The translations under genes and the position numbers were made by a program. A stretch of 47,036 nt of DNA, from positions 1-47,036 of the forward strand of contig CALAML010000209.1 of the NCBI GenBank assembly GCA_937925845.1, read 5' to 3'. Below, one piece after another: positions 39,936-47,036 of this stretch. The notes beneath the pieces were generated by a model. That model was not told the origin of the DNA. It was given only the letters and a program-made list of their open reading frames with translations, and searched no databases. The stretch is from an uncultured Acidimicrobiales bacterium (GTDB lineage: Bacteria > Actinomycetota > Acidimicrobiia > Acidimicrobiales > CALAML01). How positions within the stretch are numbered: the first letter of the stretch is position 1; each line of letters opens with the position of its first letter.

Positions 39936-41126
39936 CTAGCGACGGAATCGGGTTAGGGCGCCCTTGCGGCGTTGGCGGATTTGTTCGGCGCGCTCGTCGG
40001 CTGAGAGACGGCGGGTTGTTGTGGGCAGCGCGGCCTCGACTTCGTCGAAGGCCATTTCGGTGACGGTGGGCCACTCGACCGACTCCGCCAGGTTGAACCG
40101 CACCGTCATGTAGCCCGATGTGAGGCCGGCGGTGTCGAGCCAGTTGTTCACCCCCGGGTCCTCGGCGCTCACCACGATGCGACACACCCCGTCGGCATCG
40201 AGATCAGCCTGGGCATCGTTGATGGTGATCAGGCGATTCACATAATCGAGCGACTGATACCAGCGGTCGCCCAACTGCAGCTCCCAGTAATGACACTCGG
40301 GCGGGGTGAACTCGATCACCAAAGCCCGGCCCGGTTCCACCTGCCACATGCACTGGTTGTAGAGCTGACGCTCGGTGCCGCCCAAGTCGCCGGTGTCTTC
40401 GCGCTGCGGAGCGTCCAGACGGTTGATCTCGCCCCGATGCAGATGGCCCTCGCCGAATTCGGTCCAGTACGCCCCCATCAACGTGGTCAACGCCGAGGTG
40501 CGACCCAGCCGATCCACCACCTCCGGGATCGTGAGCCGCGGCGGCGGCCCCTCGGCATCAAGACACTCCAGATGCAGCACCGCCGGCTCCTCGGTGTTCC
40601 AGTCGGCGAAGAACTGGCGCAACAGCAGCCGGGTGGTAAGCGGCTCCAACTGATGCCACGTGCCTTCCGGCGCATCATCGGGGGCCGGGTCGGGAGAGAA
40701 GGTCAAGTCGAAACGGCCATCGCTGTCGACCACCAGATCGCGGCCATCGAGCTCGATCAGCTGACGGATCGGTGCCTCGCCAAAGGTCCAGGTCATCACC
40801 GCAAAACCCAGCGACCGAACCGTCCCAACGTGGCCCGACAACCGGTAGGAGTAGCGCAGGTCCATCGGTGCGGTCTGATACAGCGCATCCGGGTTGTCCT
40901 GGCCCATCTTGGCCGGATGCCGCCAACCCAACTCCGGATGCAGCGGATCGTCGTTTTCAAAGATCTGCTCGATCTGCATGCTCAACATGCGCAATGCGTG
41001 ACGCACCCCTTCGGCCCGCTCGTCGTCGGGCACGTCCCGCTCGGGGTCGACCACATGGTCGATGGCACCCTTCAAGTCATCACAGAACCGATGCCAGCCC
41101 TGTTGAAGATCGTCGGTGGAGCTCAT
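39936..41126 (-). CDS. DUF1214 family protein
   Basis: A 396-residue protein; the C-terminal half contains the DUF1214 signature VIEFTPPECHYWELQLGDRW, YQSLDYVNRLITINDAQADL and DPGVNNWLDTAGLTSGYMTV. The N-terminal half includes ENDDPLHPELGWRHPAKMGQ, DALYQTAPMDLRYSYRLSGH, as in the actinobacterial group of these proteins. Function is unproven. The ATG at 41126 is chosen because the leaderless -10 TACTGT (minus 41138-41133) ends 6 nt before it. Confidence 0.82.
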   Translation of the reverse strand: MSSTDDLQQGWHRFCDDLKGAIDHVVDPERDVPDDERAEGVRHALRMLSMQIEQIFENDDPLHPELGWRHPAKMGQDNPDALYQTAPMDLRYSYRLSGHVGTVRSLGFAVMTWTFGEAPIRQLIELDGRDLVVDSDGRFDLTFSPDPAPDDAPEGTWHQLEPLTTRLLLRQFFADWNTEEPAVLHLECLDAEGPPPRLTIPEVVDRLGRTSALTTLMGAYWTEFGEGHLHRGEINRLDAPQREDTGDLGGTERQLYNQCMWQVEPGRALVIEFTPPECHYWELQLGDRWYQSLDYVNRLITINDAQADLDADGVCRIVVSAEDPGVNNWLDTAGLTSGYMTVRFNLAESVEWPTVTEMAFDEVEAALPTTTRRLSADERAEQIRQRRKGALTRFRR

Positions 41127-41132
41127 GACCAA

Positions 41133-41138
41133 ACAGTA
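41133..41138 (-). promoter_or_regulatory. Leaderless-type -10 box of the DUF1214 gene
   Basis: TACTGT on the minus strand, 6 nt before the ATG at 41126. Confidence 0.5.
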
Positions 41139-41222
41139 GGTCAGGGCGATCGACCCTCGCATGGGGTCCGGCCAGACTCACCCGGGACCGACCCCGAGCC
41201 GTCCCCCGCCAGACGTGCCGAG

Positions 41223-41228
41223 TACGCT
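41223..41228 (+). promoter_or_regulatory. Leaderless-type -10 box of the MFS transporter gene
   Basis: TACGCT, ending 7 nt before the GTG at 41236. This, more than homology, decides the start over a longer frame from 41161. Confidence 0.5.
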
Positions 41229-41235
41229 CAAAGAA

Positions 41236-42639
41236 GTGCCGGTTCGTTTGTCACTGGATGACGAGCAGTACAAGCGGGCCATGGTGGCCATCTTTGTACT
41301 GACCCTCTTTGTCCAGATCCTTGACGCCACCATCGTCAACGTGGCCATCCCCACGCTGGCCGACGAGTTTGGCGTGTCCGACACCGAGATCGACCGGGCC
41401 ATCATCGGCTATCTCGTGGGCTTGGCGGTGTTCATCCCGGCCTCGGCCTGGCTCGCCGACCGGTTCGGCTCCCGCAAAACGTTCCTGTTTGCCATCACCC
41501 TCTTCACCGTCAGCTCGGCGCTGTGCGGGCTGGCCCAAACGCTCAACCAGCTCCTGGCCTTCCGCATCCTTCAGGGCGTCGGCTCCGGCATCATGGGCCC
41601 TCTCGGCGCGGCGATGCTCTACCGCGCCTTTCCCCAGAGGGAACGAGCCCGAGCGGCCACTGCAGTGATCGGTGTGGCGGTGATCGCTCCAGCCATCGGC
41701 CCAGTGCTGGGCGGGCTGGTTATCGAGGTGGCCAACTGGCGCTGGATCTTCCTGATCAACATCCCCATCGGCCTCTTCGCCATCGTCGCCGGCTTCGCGG
41801 TGATCCGGGATTTTCGCGGCGAGGTGCGACAGCGCTTCGACCTGATCGGCTTCCTACTGGCCGGCATCGGCCTTGGCGCCACCCTCTTTGGCGTAACCGT
41901 GGCCCGGGAGCTCGGCTGGACATCGCCGGTGGTGCTGGTGAGCGTGATCGGCGGCATCGCCTCGCTGGTGGCGCTGCCGTTCTTTGAGCGCCGCATCGAG
42001 GCGCCCCTGCTGCGCTTCGAAGTGTTTCGAGCCCCGATCTTCCGAGCCCTCCAACTGGTCTCGTTCCCCACCTACGCGGCGTTCCTCGGCGTGATCTTCC
42101 TGCTGCCGGTCTACCTGCAATCGCTGCGCGGTTTCTCGGCGCTCGACACCGGGCTGGCCACCTTCCCCCAAGCGGTCGGCGTGTGGATCTCCTCGCAGGT
42201 AGTCGGCCGAAAGTTCTACACCCGCATCGGCCCCCGCCGGCTTCTACTCGTGGGGCTCACCGGAGGACTCCTCGTCGGCCTGCTCCTGGCCCGGGTCGAC
42301 CTCAACACCAGCCTGTGGACCATCCGAGGGCTGATGTTCGCCCGCGGGTTCACCCTCGGCTTCGCCTTCATCTCCATCCAAACCGCCATCTACTCCCAAA
42401 CCAGCGTGGAAGACACCAGCCAGGCCACGGCCCAGTACAGCGCCAACCGCCAGAGCGCGCCCGCCTTTGGCGTAGCGCTGGCCGCAGCCATCCTCGCTGG
42501 CTCCGCGGGCTCAGGTGAACCAGAGCTCAGCGACTTCCGGCTCGCCTTCTTGGTCACCGCCCTGGTGTTCGTGCCCGCGATCATCGCCACCTTGTGGGTG
42601 AGAGACGAAGATGCAGCCGCCACCCTCGACCCCCGTTGA
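41236..42639 (+). CDS. DHA2-type MFS multidrug transporter
   Basis: A 467-residue transporter of the major facilitator superfamily, DHA2 (14-helix) class: FVLTLFVQILDATIVNVAIP carries the family motif D1 (LDxTIVNVALP), then ASAWLADRFGSRKTFLFAIT is motif A, and VIAPAIGPVLGGLVIEVANW is motif C of drug antiporters, followed by WRWIFLINIPIGL. It probably exports a drug or toxic compound using the proton gradient. The divergent DUF1214 gene starts 109 bp away. Confidence 0.9.
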   Translation: MPVRLSLDDEQYKRAMVAIFVLTLFVQILDATIVNVAIPTLADEFGVSDTEIDRAIIGYLVGLAVFIPASAWLADRFGSRKTFLFAITLFTVSSALCGLAQTLNQLLAFRILQGVGSGIMGPLGAAMLYRAFPQRERARAATAVIGVAVIAPAIGPVLGGLVIEVANWRWIFLINIPIGLFAIVAGFAVIRDFRGEVRQRFDLIGFLLAGIGLGATLFGVTVARELGWTSPVVLVSVIGGIASLVALPFFERRIEAPLLRFEVFRAPIFRALQLVSFPTYAAFLGVIFLLPVYLQSLRGFSALDTGLATFPQAVGVWISSQVVGRKFYTRIGPRRLLLVGLTGGLLVGLLLARVDLNTSLWTIRGLMFARGFTLGFAFISIQTAIYSQTSVEDTSQATAQYSANRQSAPAFGVALAAAILAGSAGSGEPELSDFRLAFLVTALVFVPAIIATLWVRDEDAAATLDPR

Positions 42640-42640
42640 A

Positions 42641-42693
42641 CGAAATGTCGGAAGCTCGACCAGATAATGCGCGTCAGCTTCCGACATTACGGA
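42641..42693. repeat. Family A element, tandem copy 1
   Basis: A 53-bp unit starting CGAAATGTCGGAAGCT. Its arms AATGTCGGAAGCT and AGCTTCCGACATT form a 13-bp perfect stem. It begins one base after the transporter stop codon and is repeated exactly at 42702. Confidence 0.85.
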
Positions 42694-42701
42694 TGCGGAC
42701 T

Positions 42702-42754
42702 CGAAATGTCGGAAGCTCGACCAGATAATGCGCGTCAGCTTCCGACATTACGGA
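42702..42754. repeat. Family A element, tandem copy 2
   Basis: Identical over all 53 bp to the copy at 42641-42693, after an 8-nt spacer (TGCGGACT). It lies 10 bp before the stop of the convergent NmrA-like gene. Relation to the single-copy hairpin at 25558-25614 is through the shared core AATGTCGGAAG/CTTCCGACATT. Confidence 0.85.
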
Positions 42755-42764
42755 CGGTCCGACA

Positions 42765-43748
42765 CTAGGCCTGGGTGGTTTTGGCGGCTTCTTTCATGGC
42801 ATCCTCGCCCTTTTTCCACAGGTTGCCCTGCCAGAGTTCTTCGAGGCCGGTTTCGCCCGAGGCGCCCTCGGTGGTGAGGTAGTCGTAGTACGAGGTGGGC
42901 TTGTGGCCGGTGATGTTGTAGAAGTCCGGGCTGCAGCGGCAGTAGAAACCGTTGGAGAGGTACTCGAAGAACTCGGCTCGGGTGGCGCCGAAGTCGTTCT
43001 CGAAGTCCTCCATGGTCTGAGCCCGGTACTCAAGCTCCTTACCCATGGCCCGGCCCAGATCGTCGGCGATTTCGGCCATGGTCTGCGGCTCCGGACCCGT
43101 GAGGTCATAGAACTTGTTGCCATGGGTCGAAGGCCCCTCGGTGAGCAACACAAAGGCAGCCTCGGCAATGTCACGGGTAGCCACAAACGAGTTGCGAGCC
43201 GACCCCAACGGGTTGCTGAACCAGCCCTCGTTGGCGATGCTCTCGCTGTCGGTCTTCAACAGATGGTTCATAAAGAAGTTGTTGCGCAGCACCGTGACGT
43301 TGAGGCCAGCATCAATCAGCGACTTCTCGCCCCACCAATAGTGCTGGAGCATCAACGGGATGCCAGCGCCAGCCCGCGACGAATGCTTCTCCGGGTCATA
43401 GGACGCGGTGTTGGTGTCGGCGCCCATACAGCTCACCCGAACCACATGGGAGATCTCGCTGGCCCGCTCCCCCAGCGCCTTACTGAAGGCGAGATGGCCC
43501 TCCAGCATCGGGTCGAGCGAGGCCGAGTACACCGCAGTCACCCCGTTGAGAGCGCCATCCCACGTGGCGGCATCGTTCAGATCGAACGGCACCACCTCGT
43601 CGGCGCCCAGGCCGCGCAACATGTCCCCTTTGTCGGCGCTGAAAGATGTGGCCCGCACCGTGAAGCTCCCGTCCTGAGCCAACCGGGCCACCAGTTCCCG
43701 ACCGATCCGCCCAGAGGCCGAGGTGATGAGCACGATTGGTTTCGACAT
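42765..43748 (-). CDS. NmrA-like NAD(P)-binding protein
   Basis: A 327-residue atypical short-chain dehydrogenase of the NmrA type: Rossmann start IVLITSASGRIGRELVARLA, then VPFDLNDAATWDGALNGVTA and VVRVSCMGADTNTASY, LNVTVLRNNFFMNHLL and a C-terminal FNxxG-like NGFYCRCSPDFYNITGHKPT. It lacks the classical SDR YxxxK, so it is more likely a redox sensor or an oxidoreductase of the NmrA/QOR2 group. CGGAG is about 8 nt upstream of the ATG. Confidence 0.82.
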   Translation of the reverse strand: MSKPIVLITSASGRIGRELVARLAQDGSFTVRATSFSADKGDMLRGLGADEVVPFDLNDAATWDGALNGVTAVYSASLDPMLEGHLAFSKALGERASEISHVVRVSCMGADTNTASYDPEKHSSRAGAGIPLMLQHYWWGEKSLIDAGLNVTVLRNNFFMNHLLKTDSESIANEGWFSNPLGSARNSFVATRDIAEAAFVLLTEGPSTHGNKFYDLTGPEPQTMAEIADDLGRAMGKELEYRAQTMEDFENDFGATRAEFFEYLSNGFYCRCSPDFYNITGHKPTSYYDYLTTEGASGETGLEELWQGNLWKKGEDAMKEAAKTTQA

Positions 43749-43825
43749 TGGCTACTCCGTGTGACAAGGGGTGGGGTGCCGAACGTAGCAGCGAAATTCA
43801 ATCGCTCCTCGCAGCTGGAGCGGCC

Positions 43826-43831
43826 TACGAT
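43826..43831 (+). promoter_or_regulatory. Leaderless-type -10 box of the GNAT gene
   Basis: TACGAT, ending 8 nt before the ATG at 43840. Confidence 0.4.
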
Positions 43832-43839
43832 CGCCGACC

Positions 43840-44412
43840 ATGGGACTGCTGCTTCGACCGGAAACGCCCGATGACCACGAGGTGATCCGATCGGTAGTCG
43901 CCGCGGCCTTTGGTAGCGACAGCGAAGCCGACCTGGTCGACCGAATCCGAGCCTCCCCGGAGTACGTCGCCGAATTGGCCCTGGTCGCCGAGGAGGATGG
44001 CGAGGTAGTGGGCCATGTGATGATCAGCGGCGCGGTAGTGCGCCGCGATCCAGCACCCGGCGATCCCCACGCTGGTGCTGCGGGCGGGCCGATCGACCAA
44101 CCGATCAAGATGCTGTCGCCGCTGGCGGTGCGACCCGACCGCCAGGGGCAGGGCATCGGCGGCACCCTGGTCAGAGGCGTCACCGCCGCCGCCGACAAAC
44201 ACGGCGAGCCGCTGGTGATCCTCGAAGGAGCACCGGCCTACTACTCCCGCTTCGGCTTCCGACCCGCCTCCGAACTGCGGCTGACGCTACCCATCCCGGA
44301 CTGGGCCCCACCCGAGGCGGCCCAATACCTGGCTCTCACCAGCTTCGATTCCGACCGATTCACTCAGGACGGGAAGGTGGTCTACCCAGCCGCCTTCGAC
44401 GGGCTCGACTGA
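43840..44412 (+). CDS. GNAT N-acetyltransferase (YhbS-like)
   Basis: A 190-residue GNAT: LLRPETPDDHEVIRSVVAAA at the N-terminus, LALVAEEDGEVVGHVMISG, LSPLAVRPDRQGQGIGGTLV (acetyl-CoA-binding R/Q-x-x-G-x-G/A loop), and VILEGAPAYYSRFGFRPASE. This is the YhbS pattern of small-molecule or protein acetyltransferases; the acceptor is unknown. Confidence 0.88.
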   Translation: MGLLLRPETPDDHEVIRSVVAAAFGSDSEADLVDRIRASPEYVAELALVAEEDGEVVGHVMISGAVVRRDPAPGDPHAGAAGGPIDQPIKMLSPLAVRPDRQGQGIGGTLVRGVTAAADKHGEPLVILEGAPAYYSRFGFRPASELRLTLPIPDWAPPEAAQYLALTSFDSDRFTQDGKVVYPAAFDGLD

Positions 44413-44425
44413 CGGGACAGAGCCA

Positions 44426-44468
44426 AAGTTTGCACTTTTCCGGGTCTGATCCCGAAAAGTACAAACTT
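44426..44468. terminator. Long imperfect hairpin between convergent genes
   Basis: AAGTTTG-c-ACTTTTCCGGG pairs with CCCGAAAAGT-a-CAAACTT around a TCTGAT loop, with one mismatch and one bulge. It is AT-rich, unlike its surroundings, and lies between the GNAT gene and the convergent propeller-protein gene. Both sides carry short A/T runs, so it may end transcription from either side. Confidence 0.6.
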
Positions 44469-44479
44469 ATGTTGGATGA

Positions 44480-47020
44480 TTAGGACTCGTTGCCGAAGCG
44501 GCCGGCTGGGCTGGATGGGGCTGACGGCGATGATGGCGCTGATGGGGCTGGAGCGCCGACGGCGCACTGACGGGCTACCGAGCGACGGTTCGACCCATCG
44601 ACGGCGATCACCCGATACCGGTAGACATTGCCGGCGGCCCGATCATGGGTGATCGAGCGAGCGGGTTGGCCCACCGCACTCAACACCCGATACCGACCGG
44701 CGTTGGTCTGCACCGCCACCAGGTGACGGACCGCCGACGTGGAAGCCGGGGCGGCCCAGGAGATTCTGGCCCGGGTTGCGTTGCCCGCAGCCCGACAGAA
44801 GGAGACGGGAGGCGGATTCGACCCGGCCGAACCATCGGACCCGGCTGAACTACCGGACCCGCCGGTGCCGCCGCCCGACGATGTGGTGGTGATGAAGATT
44901 TCGCCGGTGCAAGCGGTGGCCACTGACCGTTGGTTCCCCCGCACCGCCACCACGCGGTAGCGGTAGGCGCCACGACCCAGACCGGAATCAAACAGCTCCT
45001 GTTGTGGAGCGGAGAGCGAGCCAACAACGGCGAACGCCTCGTTGCGCCGAGCTCGGCTGATCACATAGCGCTCGGGGCTGCCGCCACCCGCGTTCCACCG
45101 GATTCGAACCGAATCGGATCCGGCCTTGCGAGCCGAACAGGCCGGGGGGCGACGCAGCACGTTGCTATCCACTCGATCGCCCGGCTTGATGATCACTGCG
45201 GCCGGGGCGCAGGTAGTAGCGGCCGAACGGGTGGCGCCGGAGACTGCAGCTACCTGGTACTGATACGAACCCGGTCCTGGTTGAGCATGGATGAGTTCTC
45301 GGGTGGGCCGGAAGCGAGAACCAAGGCGCCGCAGCGGCCCGCCATCTCGCGCCACCAGAACCACGTGCTTGCGCACGCTCTGGGCACCTGGAGTCCAGCG
45401 GACCCGCACGCCGGCATCGGTGATCAGCGCCGTGCAGCGCTGGGGGCGGACGAGCGAGCCATCGTCGTTGGGGCCAGCCGGGCTAGGCGCGGCCGGAGTC
45501 GGAGCCGGCGCTGGGGTCACCGGAGTTGGAGCAGGTGCCGGCGCAGGTGTCGGTGTCGGTGTCGGTGCCGGTGTCGGTGGGACTGGCGAGGGCGCAGGCG
45601 GGACCGGCGCAGGTGCGGGCGGCGCAGGCGGCTGCGGCGGGGCAGGTACGGCCCCGGAGCAGTATCGAATCAGGTTGTTCACACTGCGACCGGCAGCACT
45701 CGAGATGTTGCCGCCAGCCCAGAGGCAGCCGTCGTTCGGATTCCCCTTCAGCGCCCACGGACCGCCGACGCCGGTCAACACCGGCGCAAAGCTGTCGACC
45801 CGAGCACCGGTCGATGGATCGAGCGCATAGATCCCCTTCACCGGCCGACGGTTGGTCGTGGTCGGGAACGGCATCTGGCCATCGGCGGTAAAGAACGGCA
45901 TCACCTGGGTGTCGGTGAAGACCTCGCCGTAGCAATGGCACGCCACATAGACGAGACCGTTGTGAAGCTCGATGTCCTGGGTATCACCACCAGCGCTGAG
46001 CCCCTCGGGCGGGTCGACCACATCGGAGCGGGTGAGGTGGTGGTACAGCAGCGTCCAATCCGACTCGCGGTACACCAAGGTGGTGTGCTGCGAACCGCCG
46101 ATAAACACCAGACCGTTCGCCACCACAACACTCTGGGAGATGCGGGCCCGGGACCGGACATCGGCATAGGAGATTCGGACCGACTCAATCGGACGACCGG
46201 TCGTGGCATCGGTGGCCACAAACCCCTCGAAGTTTTGACCCGCCACCCTGTTGAAGGTGCCGGCGAGATATACCCGGCCACTGCCCGGGCTAGCGGCGAC
46301 GCCCCAGATGCCACCGGAGGCCCGCGGCCGCCACTGGGCGTCGGCGGCACCGGAGAACTGATCGAGGCGAACCGCATTCGACACCGAAAGGCTGGTGCCG
46401 GCGGCGCTCACCTGAGTGAAGCGGCCCACGGCATAGAGCGACGAACCGTCATCCTCCAGTGCCCGGACCACCCCCTGAGCACCACTCACCGACACGTCCC
46501 AGTCGGTGCGGGTGGCTCCACTCGCGGGGTCGAGAGCCACCAGGCCACCCTCGAACCGGCCATTCACGGTCGCAAACTCGCCACCGACAAAGAGCCTCGA
46601 GCCGTCGCTTGAGGCCTGAAGGGCAAACACCGCACCGTCCAGACTCGGCGCGAAGCCGGACAGATGGCGCCCGGTGTCGGCGGCGAAGGCGGCCAGGTAC
46701 GGCTGATCAACCTGCGAACCGCCATCGGTCACCCCGGTGAAGGCGCCGCCCACGAAGATCACGTTGCCGATGCGCTCGATGTCCCAGACCTCAGATCGAA
46801 ATGCCGTCGACGATGTCGAAGCCGGGTTGACCACGCCGGCGCTGATGGTCGACCCATCCACCAGTTGGGCCGAGGCTGGAGCTGCGGCCCAACCGAGGGC
46901 GACCAGAGCTAAGAAGGCAACCACCGCGGTGGTGGCTAGGCGTGCTGCCGTTGTGGCGACATGCACTGAGGAGCGCACGCCGCTGCGGGGAACGGATGGG
47001 AGAGAACAACGCAGGAACAC
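44480..47020 (-). CDS. Secreted beta-propeller protein with three cysteine-bracketed FN3-like repeats
   Basis: An 846-residue exported protein. A signal peptide (ATTAVVAFLALVALGWAAAP, cleavage near ASAQ, about residue 50) precedes a beta-propeller of about 400 residues with repeated strands such as VIFVGGAFTGV, RLFVGGEFATVNG, LYAVGRFTQV and VYLAGTFNRVAG. A 70-residue Pro/Ala/Thr linker follows, then three FN3-like repeats (about 525-620, 635-715 and 745-825), each starting and ending with a Cys, and a Ser/Pro-rich tail. It is probably a surface or matrix protein. The start is uncertain: GTG at 47020 is used, GTGs at 46978 and 46966 would suit the signal peptide, and the frame stays open to the window edge. 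Confidence 0.75.
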   Translation of the reverse strand: MFLRCSLPSVPRSGVRSSVHVATTAARLATTAVVAFLALVALGWAAAPASAQLVDGSTISAGVVNPASTSSTAFRSEVWDIERIGNVIFVGGAFTGVTDGGSQVDQPYLAAFAADTGRHLSGFAPSLDGAVFALQASSDGSRLFVGGEFATVNGRFEGGLVALDPASGATRTDWDVSVSGAQGVVRALEDDGSSLYAVGRFTQVSAAGTSLSVSNAVRLDQFSGAADAQWRPRASGGIWGVAASPGSGRVYLAGTFNRVAGQNFEGFVATDATTGRPIESVRISYADVRSRARISQSVVVANGLVFIGGSQHTTLVYRESDWTLLYHHLTRSDVVDPPEGLSAGGDTQDIELHNGLVYVACHCYGEVFTDTQVMPFFTADGQMPFPTTTNRRPVKGIYALDPSTGARVDSFAPVLTGVGGPWALKGNPNDGCLWAGGNISSAAGRSVNNLIRYCSGAVPAPPQPPAPPAPAPVPPAPSPVPPTPAPTPTPTPAPAPAPTPVTPAPAPTPAAPSPAGPNDDGSLVRPQRCTALITDAGVRVRWTPGAQSVRKHVVLVARDGGPLRRLGSRFRPTRELIHAQPGPGSYQYQVAAVSGATRSAATTCAPAAVIIKPGDRVDSNVLRRPPACSARKAGSDSVRIRWNAGGGSPERYVISRARRNEAFAVVGSLSAPQQELFDSGLGRGAYRYRVVAVRGNQRSVATACTGEIFITTTSSGGGTGGSGSSAGSDGSAGSNPPPVSFCRAAGNATRARISWAAPASTSAVRHLVAVQTNAGRYRVLSAVGQPARSITHDRAAGNVYRYRVIAVDGSNRRSVARQCAVGAPAPSAPSSPSAPSSPAGRFGNES

Positions 47021-47036
47021 AGGACCGCCACTCTTT

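Noticed and set aside
42641..42754. CRISPR-like repeat
   Set aside because: Two 53-bp units with an 8-nt spacer; repeat length, spacer length and lack of cas genes do not fit CRISPR.
44930..46612. A 560-codon plus-strand frame opposite the propeller protein
   Set aside because: Arg/His/Gly-rich, no signal peptide or domain; the minus-strand frame has a clear signal peptide and repeats.

Overview
This 47 kb window is high-GC chromosomal DNA. It is most likely from an actinobacterium (Actinomycetota), and I favour the Acidimicrobiia or a relative; this placement is inferred from gene content and was not computed. The evidence is a DUF3107 protein, a septum-formation-family protein, class E and class F sortases, paired ArsA-type ATPases, an F420-type (LLM) oxidoreductase, frequent GTG/TTG starts, and many genes whose start codon lies 6-8 nt after a TANNNT -10 box, the signature of leaderless transcription. 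I see no rRNA, tRNA, CRISPR array, insertion sequence, phage or recognisable defence system. Coding density is high and most genes are housekeeping or ordinary accessory genes.

Layout. 1-4.7 kb: the start of a gene running off the left edge, two overlapping ArsA-like ATPases, DUF3107 and an Mrp/ApbC iron-sulfur carrier, divergent from a SufR-like Fe-S-sensing regulator across a 56-bp intergenic region that carries an operator-like inverted repeat. 4.8-6.6 kb: a class F sortase beside a secreted, membrane-anchored DUF4397 protein. 6.8-14.0 kb: a complete System I cytochrome c maturation operon in the order ccmA-B-C-D-E-F-G-H-I (minus strand), with most genes overlapping by 1-4 bp and including a 45-residue ccmD. 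14.2-16.2 kb: a class E sortase with long acidic regions and a septum-formation lipoprotein-like gene. 16.2-22 kb: YjbR, GNAT and DUF2817 peptidase-like genes, then an ECF sigma factor overlapping a transmembrane Ser/Thr kinase, an orphan fibronectin-III fragment, a strongly folded non-coding stretch and a small membrane protein. 22-28.3 kb: a lipoprotein-like alpha/beta hydrolase divergent from an HxlR regulator, a carboxymuconolactone-decarboxylase-family protein, an MGMT-like protein, a MerR regulator, a TVP38-family membrane protein and an enoyl-CoA hydratase. 28.6-37.9 kb: a DUF5317 membrane protein with a roughly 550-residue disordered tail, a small membrane protein, TetR, aldehyde dehydrogenase, DUF6457, YbaK, ArfB, an LLM oxidoreductase, a small disordered protein with three IF(L/R)RP motifs, a zinc-ribbon protein and a DMT transporter. 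38-47 kb: an acyl-CoA dehydrogenase, a DUF1214 protein, a DHA2-type MFS transporter, an NmrA-like protein, a GNAT and a secreted beta-propeller/FN3 protein reaching the right edge.

How the genes work together. The clearest functional unit is the ccm operon: heme export and handling by CcmABCDE, apocytochrome thiol reduction by CcmG/CcmH, and ligation by CcmF/H/I. The Mrp/SufR pair implies Fe-S-responsive control of Fe-S cluster delivery. The sigma factor and kinase look like a surface-to-transcription signalling pair. The most distinctive non-coding feature is a set of intergenic hairpin families: a 53-bp perfect direct repeat at 42.6-42.75 kb related to a hairpin at 25.6 kb, a 56-bp hairpin present in two opposite orientations at 33.7 and 39.8 kb, and a perfect 28-bp palindrome at 28.5 kb. 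These look like REP-type elements and/or terminators. They, and the leaderless-promoter pattern, are what I consider most worth a second look.
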